Assembly (NCBI GenBank): GCA_963170055.1
Contig: CAUJGJ010000397.1
Location: 9,653,801 to 9,717,800 of the forward strand
Source: Halisarca cf. caerulea
Lineage: Eukaryota; Porifera; Demospongiae; Chondrillida; Halisarcidae
Direction: 5' to 3'
DNA length: 64,000 bases
Part shown: positions 46,222-58,301 of the stretch, in pieces
Layout of the letters: the number at the start of each line of letters is the position of its first letter
Position numbering within the stretch: the stretch's first letter is position 1
Notes under the pieces: generated by a model
The model's input: only the letters and a program-made list of their open reading frames with translations
What the model was told of the DNA's origin: nothing
Databases searched by the model: none
Position numbers and translations under genes: made by a program

Positions 46222-46741
46222 TCTCAGATTCCTTGGGTGAACTGTCTGGAACTCCACCACCACATCAATATCACAATCGTGTGGACCAGAAACATCCAAG
46301 GCAAAAAAGAAGAAAACTACGAACAGAATTGATTTAGCCATAGAGGCCATTGATCAAGAGATTAGGGCCTTCAAAGAGGCAGACAAAGAAAAAGAAGATG
46401 AATGGCACCATTATGCCTTATCCACTGCAAGTAGGTTACATAAATTAAGCAACTATCAGGCTGCCATGGCAAGAAGACAGATTGAAGATGTACTCTTTCA
46501 TGCGGAGTACGACTGCCCTCCGGAACCAGTCCAGCACAACCTGCCACAACCAGTCCAACACAACAATCTGCCACAAGTCCAGTATAACAGTCCACCACAA
46601 CCAATGCAGTACAATGGTCCACCACAATCAATCCATCCCATAGCACCTCAGTTTGTTTTGCCTACAAGTACAACTCCAGGACCTGGTAGCTATGGAAGTA
46701 CAAACTATGTTCAAGAACCATACACATTTAAACAAAGCTAA
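46222..46741 (+). pseudogene. Harbinger second ORF (accessory protein), broken
   Basis: After an acceptor-like TTTTACGCAG, the frame reads SDSLGELSGTPPPHQYHNR, then after a frame change near 46335 DLAIEAIDQEIRAFKEADKE and DEWHHYALSTASRLHKL, then a Gln/Pro-rich tail (PVQHNLPQPVQ). Myb/SANT-type accessory proteins of PIF/Harbinger elements have this helical region after a DNA-binding domain. It lies convergent to the Harbinger transposase 175 bases away, as expected. The N-terminal DNA-binding part was not found. Confidence 0.5.
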
Positions 46742-46915
46742 CAATGCTACATAGACTTTTAACCATAAATATATAGATGATGTGACGTGTACTTACTATA
46801 ATCATAATTATACATGGTTAACTGGATGTTTTGAAATTCCTAAATTCAAATAAAATAGTTTGTGCATGATGGCATGCATTGTTAATAATATTATTATATC
46901 ATAATACATTGCAAT

Positions 46916-47618
46916 CTATCTGGCATTAACATGTGTCAGTTGCCATGGCACACTTCCACCCTCACTGGTAAAGTACTGTACCAGCTGTTCTTGTACAGTG
47001 TTGGCCTCTTTGGTGGCACTTCGGCTGCTGTAACCATCTTCACCAAGTACTCTAAGCTGGTTTTGGCGCCAAAACCCTTCCTTAAAGGAGCCATCTTGTT
47101 CTACCAAATCAATAAAACCAGGAGGTGTGTATTGCTGGTCTCTTGTATCCGCAAGTAGTCGTGCAACAAACACATTGCTTTGACTAATATGACCACTTTG
47201 GGGGGCTCTGCCACTATCTTTGTAAATGGAAGTCTCCAACGATGAGATAGGATACCTGTGGAGAAATGGATTTGAATTACCATGATTACAAAAATATGTA
47301 AAAATGAGTGTGACAGCTTACCAAATGTGTTCTCAATTACTCTACGTGCCCTGGAGAGACGATAGTTGAAAATTTTCTTCTCCTCGCTGTCCAGTTGCCT
47401 CCCTGGAAAAGGGTGCATAAGGTAGGGCTTGAGGGGAAATGCTTCATCACCCACAAATACAAAAGGGATTGGCTTGTTAGAGGAGTGATCAGGGAGGACT
47501 TCAGGATCTGGCAAATTTACTCGTCCTGTATGCAAGGAAACATTATGTCCATTCAATGTACTGAATTCAAAACAATGTGCAGTAACTAACCATGAAGTAA
47601 AGCTTGACCAAAAAGATC
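46916..47618 (-). pseudogene. Harbinger transposase, C-terminal exons
   Basis: Three exons are visible with GT-AG introns: 47618-47591 (DLFGQALLHG), 47525-47322 (RVNLPDPEVLPDH, FVFVGDEAFPLKPYLMHPFPG, FNYRLSRARRVIENTFG), and 47255-46916 (ILSHRWRLPFTKI, KAMCLLHDYLRIQETSN, then after a one-base slip YTPPGFIDLVEQDG). These are the DDE_Tnp_4 motifs around the last catalytic residues. The first half of the transposase is missing because the fragment joins RecQ-like coding sequence at 47618. It cannot be active. The intron between ENTFG and ILSHRW is short, 66 bases. Confidence 0.8.
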
Positions 47619-48129
47619 TGCAAAAGATTAATATCTTCGGGTAATCCTTTCCCTGGTTGTGCAAACCAACACTCAGCAATTCAGCGATTTTGTCAATTGT
47701 AGTAGCCCATACTACAGCCAGATATATATTGGGCTTCTCAGGGGATATATGAACAACAAAGGGATTGTCCATCATCAGTTTCTTTGTTACAGTAACCCTC
47801 GTTTTTTGTTTGCTATTGCTGTCATTGCTATGACCTTCACTTTTGGTGACACCAAGCACCTCAACTCACCTAAACGCCCAAAGCATGGGCGGAAATCTTT
47901 ACCCCTATGTAACAACCATAGGAAATGACTGTCATCCTTTGTATATAACATATGTGTAGTGTAATGTAAATTATTTGTATTATGTTTTACCATTTGCAGA
48001 TGGAATGAGCTTCATCTACCACGATGGCGGCCAGTTTTCTTTGGTAGATATCAGAGAGAAACATACTTCTGTATATGGGCTTTTGAAGTATTGCTTCAGG
48101 ACTGTTTATCACTATTTGGTATTTCCCAT
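47619..48129 (-). pseudogene. RecQ-like helicase fragment
   Basis: Exon 48129-47991 encodes YQIVINSPEAIL and AAIVVDEAHSICKW, the DEAH box of a superfamily 2 helicase. After an intron the next exon (from 47914) gives GKDFRPCFGRLGELRCL and KVKVIAMTA. A one-base slip in an A-run near 47807 follows, then NPFVVHISPEKPNI and YPKILIFCR, the start of the second helicase domain. Order and spacing fit the RecQ family. The Walker A exon upstream and the rest of domain 2 are absent; coding passes directly into Harbinger sequence at 47618. Confidence 0.75.
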
Positions 48130-48269
48130 CTAATACAAAAACAAAATGTAAAATAAAAGATAGGACTAAATACATGTTGATGAGAGTGTATGTTATGTGA
48201 GGCCATATATAACCAAAAAAAAAAACACAAACTAGACTATTAGAGTTAACCCGTAGCCTGGGTTTCCGC

Positions 48270-48608
48270 CTGCATGTGGGAAAAATCAATCATGGCACAT
48301 GATGTGGGAGGCGGCCGCAGTCTGTACCCTCTGATTGCACGAATGGCGGATCGCAATAAAGCAAAGGAGATCTTACATCGAATCAAGAACATAATGTTAG
48401 AGAAGGCCATCTTCTTCTCAGCCAGCATATCAGCTAGTCTCTTGAAAACTACTGTGCACTCTTTGGCCATTCTTCCGGTGGATGAGAACACAAGTGGTGT
48501 AAATGAAGCCCTCTCGACATCTAATATCTTCTTATCCATTTCTTCAGATTCCCCCACACTACCACATGTCAAATCCATTTCACAGAATCTCTTGCTTTGG
48601 TCCACCAT
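48270..48608 (-). pseudogene. retroelement ORF tail (after RT), fragment
   Basis: The pattern is VERASFTPLVFSSTGRMAKE, then FKRLADMLAEKK, then FLIRCKISFALLRSAIRAIR. I know this block from the region just after reverse transcriptase in retroelement proteins of corals and sponges (usual form TPLVFSTTGGMGKEC). No RT is present here. The clade is uncertain. Confidence 0.5.
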
Positions 48609-48780
48609 TAAAGATATATGTATATTTCGGCCATTCGTTTTCCTAGTAATTATGGTAAAACGAACAAATGAGAAAACGCCGTTATTCTCATCGTGGTTAA
48701 ATGATAAAAGTCCGTCATTAGCACATGGTGGCTATAAGAAGGAATGCTCGTTCGGTCCAGAGTTCGTTCCCGACATTTAA

Positions 48781-49127
48781 TGTTTACGACAGAAACATTG
48801 AAGACCTCTAAGTCAACGCCTGTGAGTCTCTTACCGCTTGTCTTCTTGTGCAACACTTGCTAGTTCTTAGCCCGGGCCGTTGCTGTACCTTGAAGGCTTC
48901 TAGTCGGTCAAAAGGTTGCCCCACTGAATCTTCGTGCCCGTCTAGAGCTAGCGTCACGCCATCAAGGTCAGTGAGAGAGTCTATATATAGATCCTATCGG
49001 CATTAGTATAGTAATACAGAATATTACATTTAGTTTTATAACCCATTGCTAAATACATGACATTGTGAGGCATACCGGTTTATGTGTTTATGTGTGCTTT
49101 TATAGACTAAGTATGCTTCATTTGCAC
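48781..49127. other. no gene seen
   Basis: Short mixed-composition stretch before the C-family repeat. Confidence 0.4.
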
Positions 49128-49370
49128 TAGGGGTAAAGGCAGCCTTTGGCCGCCTTCACCCCTAGTTCAGGTGGCGGGTGCAACCCTTATATCAAGTGAA
49201 GAGGTTGTGTCAAGTGAATTAATCAATCTATTTGAGTGCAATGTCTATATCAAGAATAAGCTCATAGTAAGTTAGTTAGTTAGTAACACAGGTGCAACTC
49301 TTATGTCAAGTGTATAGTAGTTACATAAAGTGCAGTTCTTGCATTCAAAATTGCTTCAAATCTGCTTTTA
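49128..49370 (+). repeat. C-family hairpin repeat, copy 2
   Basis: Begins with the long hairpin ACTAGGGGTAAAGGCAGCC TTT GGCCGCCTTCACCCCTAGT and is homologous to 2165-2470. It leads directly into the CA/CT satellite. Confidence 0.7.
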
Positions 49371-49379
49371 AGTATCACA

Positions 49380-49424
49380 TGTACACTCACATGCACACAC
49401 ACACACACAGACACACACACACAC

Positions 49425-49492
<68 letters not shown>

Positions 49493-49811
49493 CATGTACA
49501 CATTTACTCACATACACACTTACACACCACACACATGCACGCACATGCACGGGCACATATATACACACATACACACACCTGTCACACCTCTTCCTCTCTC
49601 CCTCCTTCCCCTTCCTTTTCTCCCTCCCTCCCTCCCTCCCTCCACACACATACACACATACACACGTACACACGCACACACACCTCTCATACCTCTCTCC
49701 CTCTCTCCCTCCCCCTTCTCTCTCTATCTTCCTCTATCTCTCTTTCTTTCTTCCTCTCTCACACATACACACACATGTCACACACATGCATGCACGCACA
49801 CGCAAACACAT

Positions 49812-49882
<71 letters not shown>

Positions 49883-49971
49883 CACACAAACACATGCACA
49901 CGCACGCACAAACACACACACACACACATACACACACACAAACACACACCACATGTACACATACAAACTTA

Positions 49972-50036
<65 letters not shown>

Positions 50037-50487
50037 CACAGACACAGGCACGTACACACACCTCTCACACATCTCTCTCCCTCCCTACTTCACTCCCTAC
50101 ATGTATACACACACCTCTCTCCCTCACTTCTTCCCCCTTCCTTTTCTCCCTCCCTTCCCCCCACACACATACACACATGCACATGTACACACGCACGCAT
50201 ATACGCACACCATAAAAACATGCATGCCGTGCACACACACACACACACACGTACACATGTACATGCATCTCTCCCTCCCCCTTCCTCCCTCCCTTTCTCC
50301 CCCTTCCTCCCTCCCTCCACACATGTACACACGTACACACGCACACACACCTCTCATACCTCTCTCCCTCCCCCTTCTCTCTCTCCCTTCCTCCATCTCT
50401 CTTTCTTCCTCTCTCACACATACACACACACACCACACACATACACACACATGTCACACACATGCATGCACACACACGCAAACACAT

Positions 50488-50527
<40 letters not shown>

Positions 50528-50552
50528 ATGTACACACATGCACACACACGCA

Positions 50553-50592
<40 letters not shown>

Positions 50593-50951
50593 ATGTACAC
50601 ATTTACTCACATACACACTTACACACCACACACATGCACGCACATGCACGGGCACATATATACTCACATACACACACCTGTCACACCTCTTCCTTTCTCC
50701 CTCCTTCCCCTTCCTTTTCTCCCTCCCTCCCTCCCTCCCTCCACACACATACACACATACACACGTACACACGCACACACACCTCTCATACCTCTCTCCA
50801 TCTCTCCCTCCCCCTTCTCTCTCCCTTCCTCCATCTCTCTTTCTTTCTTCCTCTCTCACACATGAACACACACACCACACACATACACACACATGTCACA
50901 CACATGCATGCACGCACACGCAAACACATTCACACACACGCAAACACATGC

Positions 50952-50982
<31 letters not shown>

Positions 50983-51130
50983 TGTACACACAAACACATG
51001 CACATGCACGCATGCACACCTCTCTCCCTCCCTCCTTCCCCCTTTCTTTTCTCCCTCCCTCCCTCCCTTCCCCCCCACACGTACACACACATGCATGCGT
51101 ACACACACACCATATACACACACATGCCGT

Positions 51131-51177
<47 letters not shown>

Positions 51178-51180
51178 ACA
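49380..51180. repeat. CA/CT higher-order satellite, period about 1.1 kb
   Basis: CACCATGTACACATTTACTC starts at about 49491 and again at about 50589, with long stretches of identical order (CA tract, GCACGGGCACATAT, CACCTGTCACACCTC, CTCCCTCCCTCC tracts). So about 1.1 kb is the large unit, with related half units between. One strand is nearly pure pyrimidine over tens of bases in places. Giant His/Thr-rich open frames across it are not genes. Confidence 0.85.
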
Positions 51181-51534
51181 TCCCACTGCGATTTGCTATA
51201 TGGATAGAATTAGAGTCTTGTGTCACACATACTTGTTGCATTGGTGTTATAGCCTAAATTTCATTGACTGTGTGTGTTTTCTGTCATGTTTATGAATAAG
51301 TTATTTTGTAGAATGTTCAAGTTTTGCCACCCATGCATGCCAGCGCAGTGTATCGTGTATTCCCCGAAAAATTCCGTATACCGCACACATTGTTGAAAAT
51401 GGCTGATTTCCCCGAGGCAGGTTATAGCTGCTCACGTTTTGCGAAGAGACCGCTTTCCGCTATGTAGTTAATATCACTCTCAGACTGTGGTATCGATAAT
51501 CTAAGGTGGCCATAAAGTGATCGCTTTCTTTTCC

Positions 51535-51700
51535 TAGGAGGAGTTACCGGACAAACGATTGTAAAAGAAAAGCCGTATATTTGTCCGCTTTCGATCGTAA
51601 ACTAAATATGGCGCCTCGTAGTCAAGTACGGGCAAATTTCTAAAATCCTTCATTTTGCAAGCAAACGGAGGGAAACCGCGTTGAGGTCACTCACCAAATA
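51535..51700. repeat. E-family repeat, copy 3 (partial)
   Basis: Shares CTTTTCCTAGGAGGAGTTA and AAATATGGCG-type blocks with 3640-3790. Confidence 0.55.
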
Positions 51701-51911
51701 GCGCTAGGAATGTTGGTAAAAGTCCACTGCGAATTCTTCGCACGGTTAGTTAGATTAGTGCGAACAAAATGTTGTGATGTTGGTTTACGTGCGTTGTGTG
51801 TATCCATATATGTGCGTGTTGTATATTATGTGGGTACTTGTACTATATTGATCTTCCCAGTTATTAATATTAGAATTTTTATAATTTAATAATAATTATA
51901 ATTAATAATTT

Positions 51912-52238
51912 CTATATTGTTTTCATTTGGACTTCCGGTGTGTAGCGTTCGTCCGATATACATATAATATAGACTTGAAGAAAAGTCTTGAAGAAAAGTC
52001 TTATAATAGAGAATTTATATAATAGCAATAGAGAAGTATGAATTTATACAGAAATGAGTTATATGAATTGTTTTGAAAACAATTGCCAAATATGGCAATT
52101 GTTTTCAAAACAATCGTCCAGTTACAATAAACAGTATGTTCAATGAATGTTCAGCTGTGCACTAACCCTTCAATGTTTTGCAAGTAATTCGAGTGTGTGG
52201 GGCGACAGCCCCCACGAGTTATTAACTCAAATTACTTG
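51912..52238 (-). mobile_element. A-family hairpin element, copy 6
   Basis: Reverse copy with the palindrome and left hairpin. The AT tract is only about 12 bases and the right hairpin is absent (sequence stops at CTATATTG). Confidence 0.8.
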
Positions 52239-54072
52239 TTTGTGTTCATGCTATTTGATACATCCAAGTGTCTTGAAGTTTATTGGTTTCATATCAGCTC
52301 CTGGGATGAGTGTAACACTTGATATATATAGTTTGGTGTGTGTGTGTTTTTGTGAGTATGTTATACGTATGTGCAAGTGTGTGTTGTGGGCAAGTTATTA
52401 TAAAAATCTTTAGATCGAGGGGGCAAACAATGTGCTCAAGTTTTCAACTTGAATTTCTTGTTTAAGCTTCTGTGCTCATATTAGTATAGTAATCTATTGG
52501 AATACTACTGATTTCTACAATAATTTCATTTTATGCAATGACATAAATGTACGCATACTTAGTTCCTGCACATATATGAGATTGCAAGTTTCAATGTAAT
52601 ACTTGGTATATTTGGCAGTGTCACTGCTGTTGATGATCCAGGTGCACTGCATTGATGAGTGCCCAACTAAGCCGAAACAGTTGGAGAGTGGATGCTCTTG
52701 AGCATTCCATGCTTTCTACTGTCTGCAGTTTCAGGGTCATAATGTACAGCCTTGTTCTTATATTGAAATGGTGTTTGTGCATGTGCATAATGTGTGTGTA
52801 CGTGTGTGTATGTGCACATACCTGAGTAGTGTGAGTGATACTGTGTGTGTGTGTGTGTGCAGCCGTGTGTGCGTGTGTGCAGGTTTGTTACATTCTTGTG
52901 TGTGTGGGGGGGATTTATGTAGTGCATTTAGGATTGTATCGTCCCGTATTTTGTATGTTGTAAAATTAAGCCATTGATCTTTGATTTAATTGCTACTGTC
53001 TCTACATTCTAACATTCCAACCCTGTTACAGTTCAAGTCTAATGCAATATTAAGCATGGAAATTGCAAGATAGCCTAATCTAAGGCCAAACTTGATATAC
53101 AAATCTTTAGAAGTTGCCATGCATGAATTTGTGGTACATGCACGATATGAATACGAAATTAATAGCTGCAGAACAGCACAATATTATATGCATCATGTAT
53201 GGTCATTTCTATCCCAGTTTGTGAAAGATCAAAGCTAAAACTGGGCATGTATGGTAATAATCACTTGGGTAATAACTACCAGTTACACAACTGTGTGTGG
53301 GTGTTTCTTTTGATGTGGTTGGGTCGATAAATCTCTTATCGACCTGTGAATAGGTCTATAAGTCCAGGGCTCTTATTGCATGTACAAGGTTTTATCTTCA
53401 CAACAAGCTGTGAGGATGAATGCGAGACAGAATTAGGACTGTTTGCTAATGGCCACTTCACAGTAGTATTTGATAAAAGACAAAAAGCTCGATGATAGAC
53501 GGGTGACCTCAAATCAGCTGTTTAAGCCCAATAGTACCTGGCCTTCTTCAAGTTGTTTATTTCTGAATCAAGAACTTGACGCAAATGGTGGAAACGGACA
53601 TCGGTAAGCAAATCGATCGATCAGAGCTTAGCTCGATCACATAGGCGCTGAAGTTGGTTACTTCTTGAAACTACGATGTGTTTGGGGCTAAAACTGCCAT
53701 CCTTGCTTCTTTAATATGTCCATCATAAAACGAGGAATTCACGTCGCTAATTCCTCGTCTGGTCATAGATAGTCAAAGGAGATTCCAAGAAACGTGTTCT
53801 GTCGACTCACCGCTTAATCTATGAGAGCAACAGCCCAAGCCTGCCAGGTATCAGCACGCCAGGTATCAGCACGCCAGCTGTTGGTCACTGCACCAAACAT
53901 CTTAGTTAACAACCTGGTTAACTTACTTGTTGTTTCAAGTTAACAGTTAGTTAACAGAGTTTGTTATTGCAGGACAAAAACTTTGTTAAACAAGTGAAAC
54001 CTAAAGCTGAGTTAACAAGGAGTTAACAATGTTTGTTAACTTAGAACAACAACTTTGTTAAACGTACATGTC
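52239..54072. other. no gene; possible retroelement end and GTTAAC cluster
   Basis: GCCCAACTAAGCCGAAACAG (about 52660) resembles the terminal motif of Penelope-like elements but no coding part is near. From 53890 to 54060 the motif GTTAAC occurs many times in direct and inverted order. TG-rich patches lie at 52790-52910. No gene is recognisable. Confidence 0.35.
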
Positions 54073-55899
54073 ATATATGTGACCAGATTTGGGAAAAGGG
54101 CCCACTTCGCGCTGAAGACGAAAATTGATTTCGTCATATAGCGTCATAGAGTGGTTCATTCTCTTCCTGTTGCAACTTGTTTTACGGCAATAGCATATAC
54201 CATTTCCGAAATACAACGCTAACAATGTAGCTGTACGACGAGCAGAAAACTGTACAAACAGCATATAATCTTTTACTTCCGGTAAAAATGTGGTAAACCC
54301 GCATTTTGCCATATACGCGCAGCAATCAAAAATGGCGAATTACGCTCGTTGTTTGACTGAACGATTCTTTGTGAATCACGGGTCTTTCGCCAGCCAAATA
54401 CGCTCGTTTTGGAACATGAACGATTCTTTGTGAACCACGGGCCTTTCAAAAGTATTTTGTTTTACGCTCGTACATCATGGCTACATGTTTACAAGTATTT
54501 GAGGGGCTTATGCGACGATTAGAAGAATAATGAAGAACAAAGTTTCATTTTCAGACAAGGAGAAGTCGGCACTTCGAGTATATGCTTCAAGCTACCAGCG
54601 CACAGATATCATTTTGTTGCTGTGACGTTTGGATGTGGATTGTGATTCAGCCTTGTCGCAAAAGGTGGGTATTCTGTCAGCGACTATAAGTGTAAATATG
54701 TATATCTGCTGGATTGTGGCCTTGCTAAACGGTAAACATTTGTATACATACATAACTGTAATGGTGTACACTGGTTTTAAAGTAAAAGATTAAGATGTGC
54801 ATTGTCTGAAAAACGTAGTTACTTCTGTGGGCATGATCGCTTATTGTGACCTTCTTTATTGCAAATACCACATGTATGCTTGCTTCTTTTAGGTGGCGGG
54901 GTTCCTGTGTCATCTTCCGGTTGTTCAAGGCAGACTGGAGTGCCTCCTCTGCTAGTTGGCTTGGCAACTGATGGCAATGGGCAAACGATGTCTTTGTCAT
55001 CCCCTGCGCAAAATGGACGAATTGATTCAAACAAGTACCATTGTCGCTCAGCGCTAAGCCCTTTTGGAGAGATGGCCAGTGGTAGCTCATCAGTCTCAAA
55101 ACAAATGCTAGGGTCTTTGAGAAGCGCTAGCTTTGTTTCTGTGGATTCCATGGTCGCTTTCACAAAGATGTTTCCTGGTGAAAAAGCTGACATCCTAAAA
55201 TGAAAAAAACTTCTTGATGCCTGGTATTTTCTTCAGCCGTGTAGCAAAGAAGTCTGCCCAGTTGTAGGTGGGTACAATAATGCGACAATCTACGCACGAT
55301 ACCAGCTGTGCAACATTGCAGTCAGCTGAGTTGTTGACAACCTGGGCAATGGAGGCAAGGTTTCCAATCTTGGTACGTCTGTACCCACGTTTAAAAAGAC
55401 CAAAATACCAGTCTGGTGCGAACTTTGTGTGGCCGACAGGAAGAAAAGAAATAGTGACATCTGTGTGCCTGTTTGTGAGTGTTCGCCACAAAAGGTACTG
55501 GATCATGCAACTATTTTTATTCTGACCAGAGCAATTGTCAGCATGTAAAAATACCTGCTTTTCACCAGGGCCATGATGGTCAAAGAAGTAGTGGATCCGG
55601 CTTACTACTGTATTTGCTCCCTTGCCACATTCTCCTGCCTGATCGGTAAGAAAGTTTATTTGGCGAGGGAGAGCCTCACAATTTACTCCAAACACTGAGC
55701 ATTTTCGAGGTGTAAGAAAGTAGATTGGCCCAGGTTGTAGCGGATCAGAGGGGAAGTGCACTTGTTGTGCATAGTCGAATGAATAGTGCACTTTGATGTC
55801 GTTGGAATTGCAGGGAATGCAGGCATCTGGAAGGGGTGGAACAAATTCACCATCACTTAGAAAGTAGGCCTAAATGCTTTCCTTGCAGTCCTTGCAGAT

Positions 55900-57100
55900 C
55901 GCATGTGGGACATGTCCATTCGCACTTGAATGGCTTCCGAAAGTCGGCAATTTTGTTCTAGCAAAATCGCTTTTTCTCTCTAATGCGTATCAGAAATGGC
56001 AAGCAACGACATTTAGACTGTTTGAACACATTTAAGCTACACATTTAACTAGTTTTCAACCAAATTTTCCGTCAATCTTTGAAATACTCGCCGCTTTTCC
56101 GAGCAGCTGTATTTAGCAGGTATTCCTCTCAAGTAAATCGAAACTTAGGCCTAGAGACACAGAATATGGACTAAACTGTCCCTAATAAGGCTACCCAATA
56201 TTCTACCGATGGGGATTTTGTTTACTGAACTAGTTTTCAAGATAATCAATAAATACTAAAAATGTACTAAAATAACCAGCAATAACTCTTTGGAAACTTG
56301 CAGCATCAAAATCCCCATCGGTGAAAAGTTGAAGGGTTCAATATAGATTACAATAAAACACTCAGAAGCTTCCTATGTTGATCCACTGATTTACTTGACG
56401 ACATGGCATTTTGCAAGAAGGATTCGCTTAGCTAAGGGCCGATTATCACATAATAGTCATGTGACATGAGTTGTGACGTAATCACATAGTGCCCTTACCG
56501 AAGTGTTTGAACTCTGTAATGATCGATGCGGCATAAGCGAGAGAAATCAGTGGAGGAAGAACATTAGGCAAAGAAGACAGACGGTTTAACAAAGTATCAT
56601 ATCGGCGGTTCAAGAGAAGCGAACTGGATAATCAGCGCCTGATCGACGACATCAAAGAACAAGGTGCATAATCTTTGTTTGATCCTAAATTCAAATAGAA
56701 GAGTCGGTTTTACTAACTTGAGTACCTTATAAAAGAGCGATCGATCTATGTTTGAGCCTTCAAAATGCACTTTAAGCCTTCCATCAATTGCAAAATAGCA
56801 GGGTGATTTCGCCGTGAATTACGTAAGTACTGCAGTTCGCAATACCCACTATCGATCGTGAATATGATCTTCCAAGCTCCCTCACACAACAATATGTACG
56901 TCATATTAACTTTTGATAAATAAAGGCTTTCATATGTTGTAAAAGCAGAACAAATATCGAGCAGCGCAATTGCCCTTGCTTCTTCACCAAAACTTTACGT
57001 CAGGAATTGTCACACGCATATCACATGATCGAAGCCTTACACACGCCCAAATTCCAGCCCATTAACACAATAGTGGGACTTTGGACATGTCCCACATGCG
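55900..57100. mobile_element. G-family element, copy 2 (1201 bp)
   Basis: Termini CGCATGTGGGACATGTCC on both sides with AT duplicated (55898-55899, 57101-57102). It is inserted in the coding sequence of the transposase-like gene; removal with one AT restores the codon (FYKS then ICKDCK). Reverse complement of copy 1, with only scattered differences. Confidence 0.9.
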
Positions 57101-57182
57101 ATGGACTTGTAGAACTCCCTTTCCATCTTGACAATGTGAAGGTGTTCTACTGCATTGGCAATAGCAGCAGTCTTCTCTAGCC

Positions 57183-58301
57183 GTGTTCACACTAGAGCCC
57201 AATCCGGATCAAATCGTGTTCACACTACAATTTCTTGCGAAGCCGATCCGGATCAAATCCCGATCGAATCCGGATTGGCCAATCCACCTCGGGAGGTGGA
57301 TTCGATCCAGATTCACCCTCGATCCGGATTGAGTAGCCGATCACGTGACACCAGAAAAAGTAAATGGCGTGTAGAAAGTCGAAAGTGTCGTTGGATAGCT
57401 CTGCTGGCACCAGGTATTTTCGCAGTTGATCCATTAGAGTTGATATCTAGTGATGCTTTTGCGATTTGATTGTGTTTGATACTTTTTCGTTCACAATGCT
57501 TGTATAATGGCTGCTCGCATTGAAGTACAGGAGGATACAAGCGTACTAAACAAGTAATTCGAGTTAAAAACTCGTGGGGGCTGCCGCCCCACGCACTCGA
57601 ATCACTTGCAAAGCATTGGAGTGTAAGTGCACAGCTGAACATTCATTGAACATACTGTTTATTGTAACTGGACGATTGTTTTGAAAACAATTGCCATATT
57701 TGGCAATTGTTTTCAAAACAATTCCTATAACTCATCCCTGTATAAATTCATACTTCTCTATTACTATTATATAAATTCTCTATTATAAGACTTTTCTTCA
57801 AATCCATATTATATATATATATATATATATCGGACGAGCGTTACACACCGGAAGTCCAAATGAAAACAATATAGGGGCTGCCTGCGGCAGCCCCTAAAAA
57901 CGTTTCAAGGCATGGCGAAGAATAGACCAGTATTCAACAAGAGTGTAGAGAGGCTCAGATTGACGAAACAAAGTGGAGCGGTAATGTGCGAAAATAGCAG
58001 TATGTGTAGCATTCGCCGTTGCACTTTGTGACACCCTACGCGTCCTTAAAATCTCAAACATTTAGCAACAAGCCTTCTTTAAGAGTCGTAGCTATATTAA
58101 AGTTTGCAAATAGGGCGAAAATTGGTGACAATTGCAAAACGCTGCAAAGCAGCCATCTTGAAGATTGAGCATAACACGTGATAATGCTCACCTAAACTCA
58201 CTCGGTGAATTTCAAGTGTGGACGCGATTAGGATTCGATCCGGATCGACACCCAATCCAGATTAGAGGCAATCCGGATTCAATCCAGATTAGTGTGAACA
58301 C
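57183..58301. mobile_element. element with GTGTTCACACTA inverted ends
   Basis: Ends GTGTTCACACTA (57183) and TAGTGTGAACAC (58301), with ATCCGGATT-type motifs repeated just inside both ends, and CCACCTCGGGAGGTGG near the left. An A-family element (57551-57897) is nested in it; without it the length is about 770 bp. It interrupts the transposase-like gene between ESE and KTAAIAN. I could not settle the target duplication. Confidence 0.75.
57551..57897 (+). mobile_element. A-family hairpin element, copy 7
   Basis: Complete copy: CAAGTAATTCGAG hairpin, palindrome, (TA)n, CGGACGAGCGTTACACACC, right hairpin GGGGCTGCCTGCGGCAGCCCC then CTAA. Confidence 0.88.

Noticed and set aside
48274..48780. 168-codon plus-strand frame
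   Set aside because: It is antisense to the recognisable retroelement tail on the minus strand and has no domain of its own.
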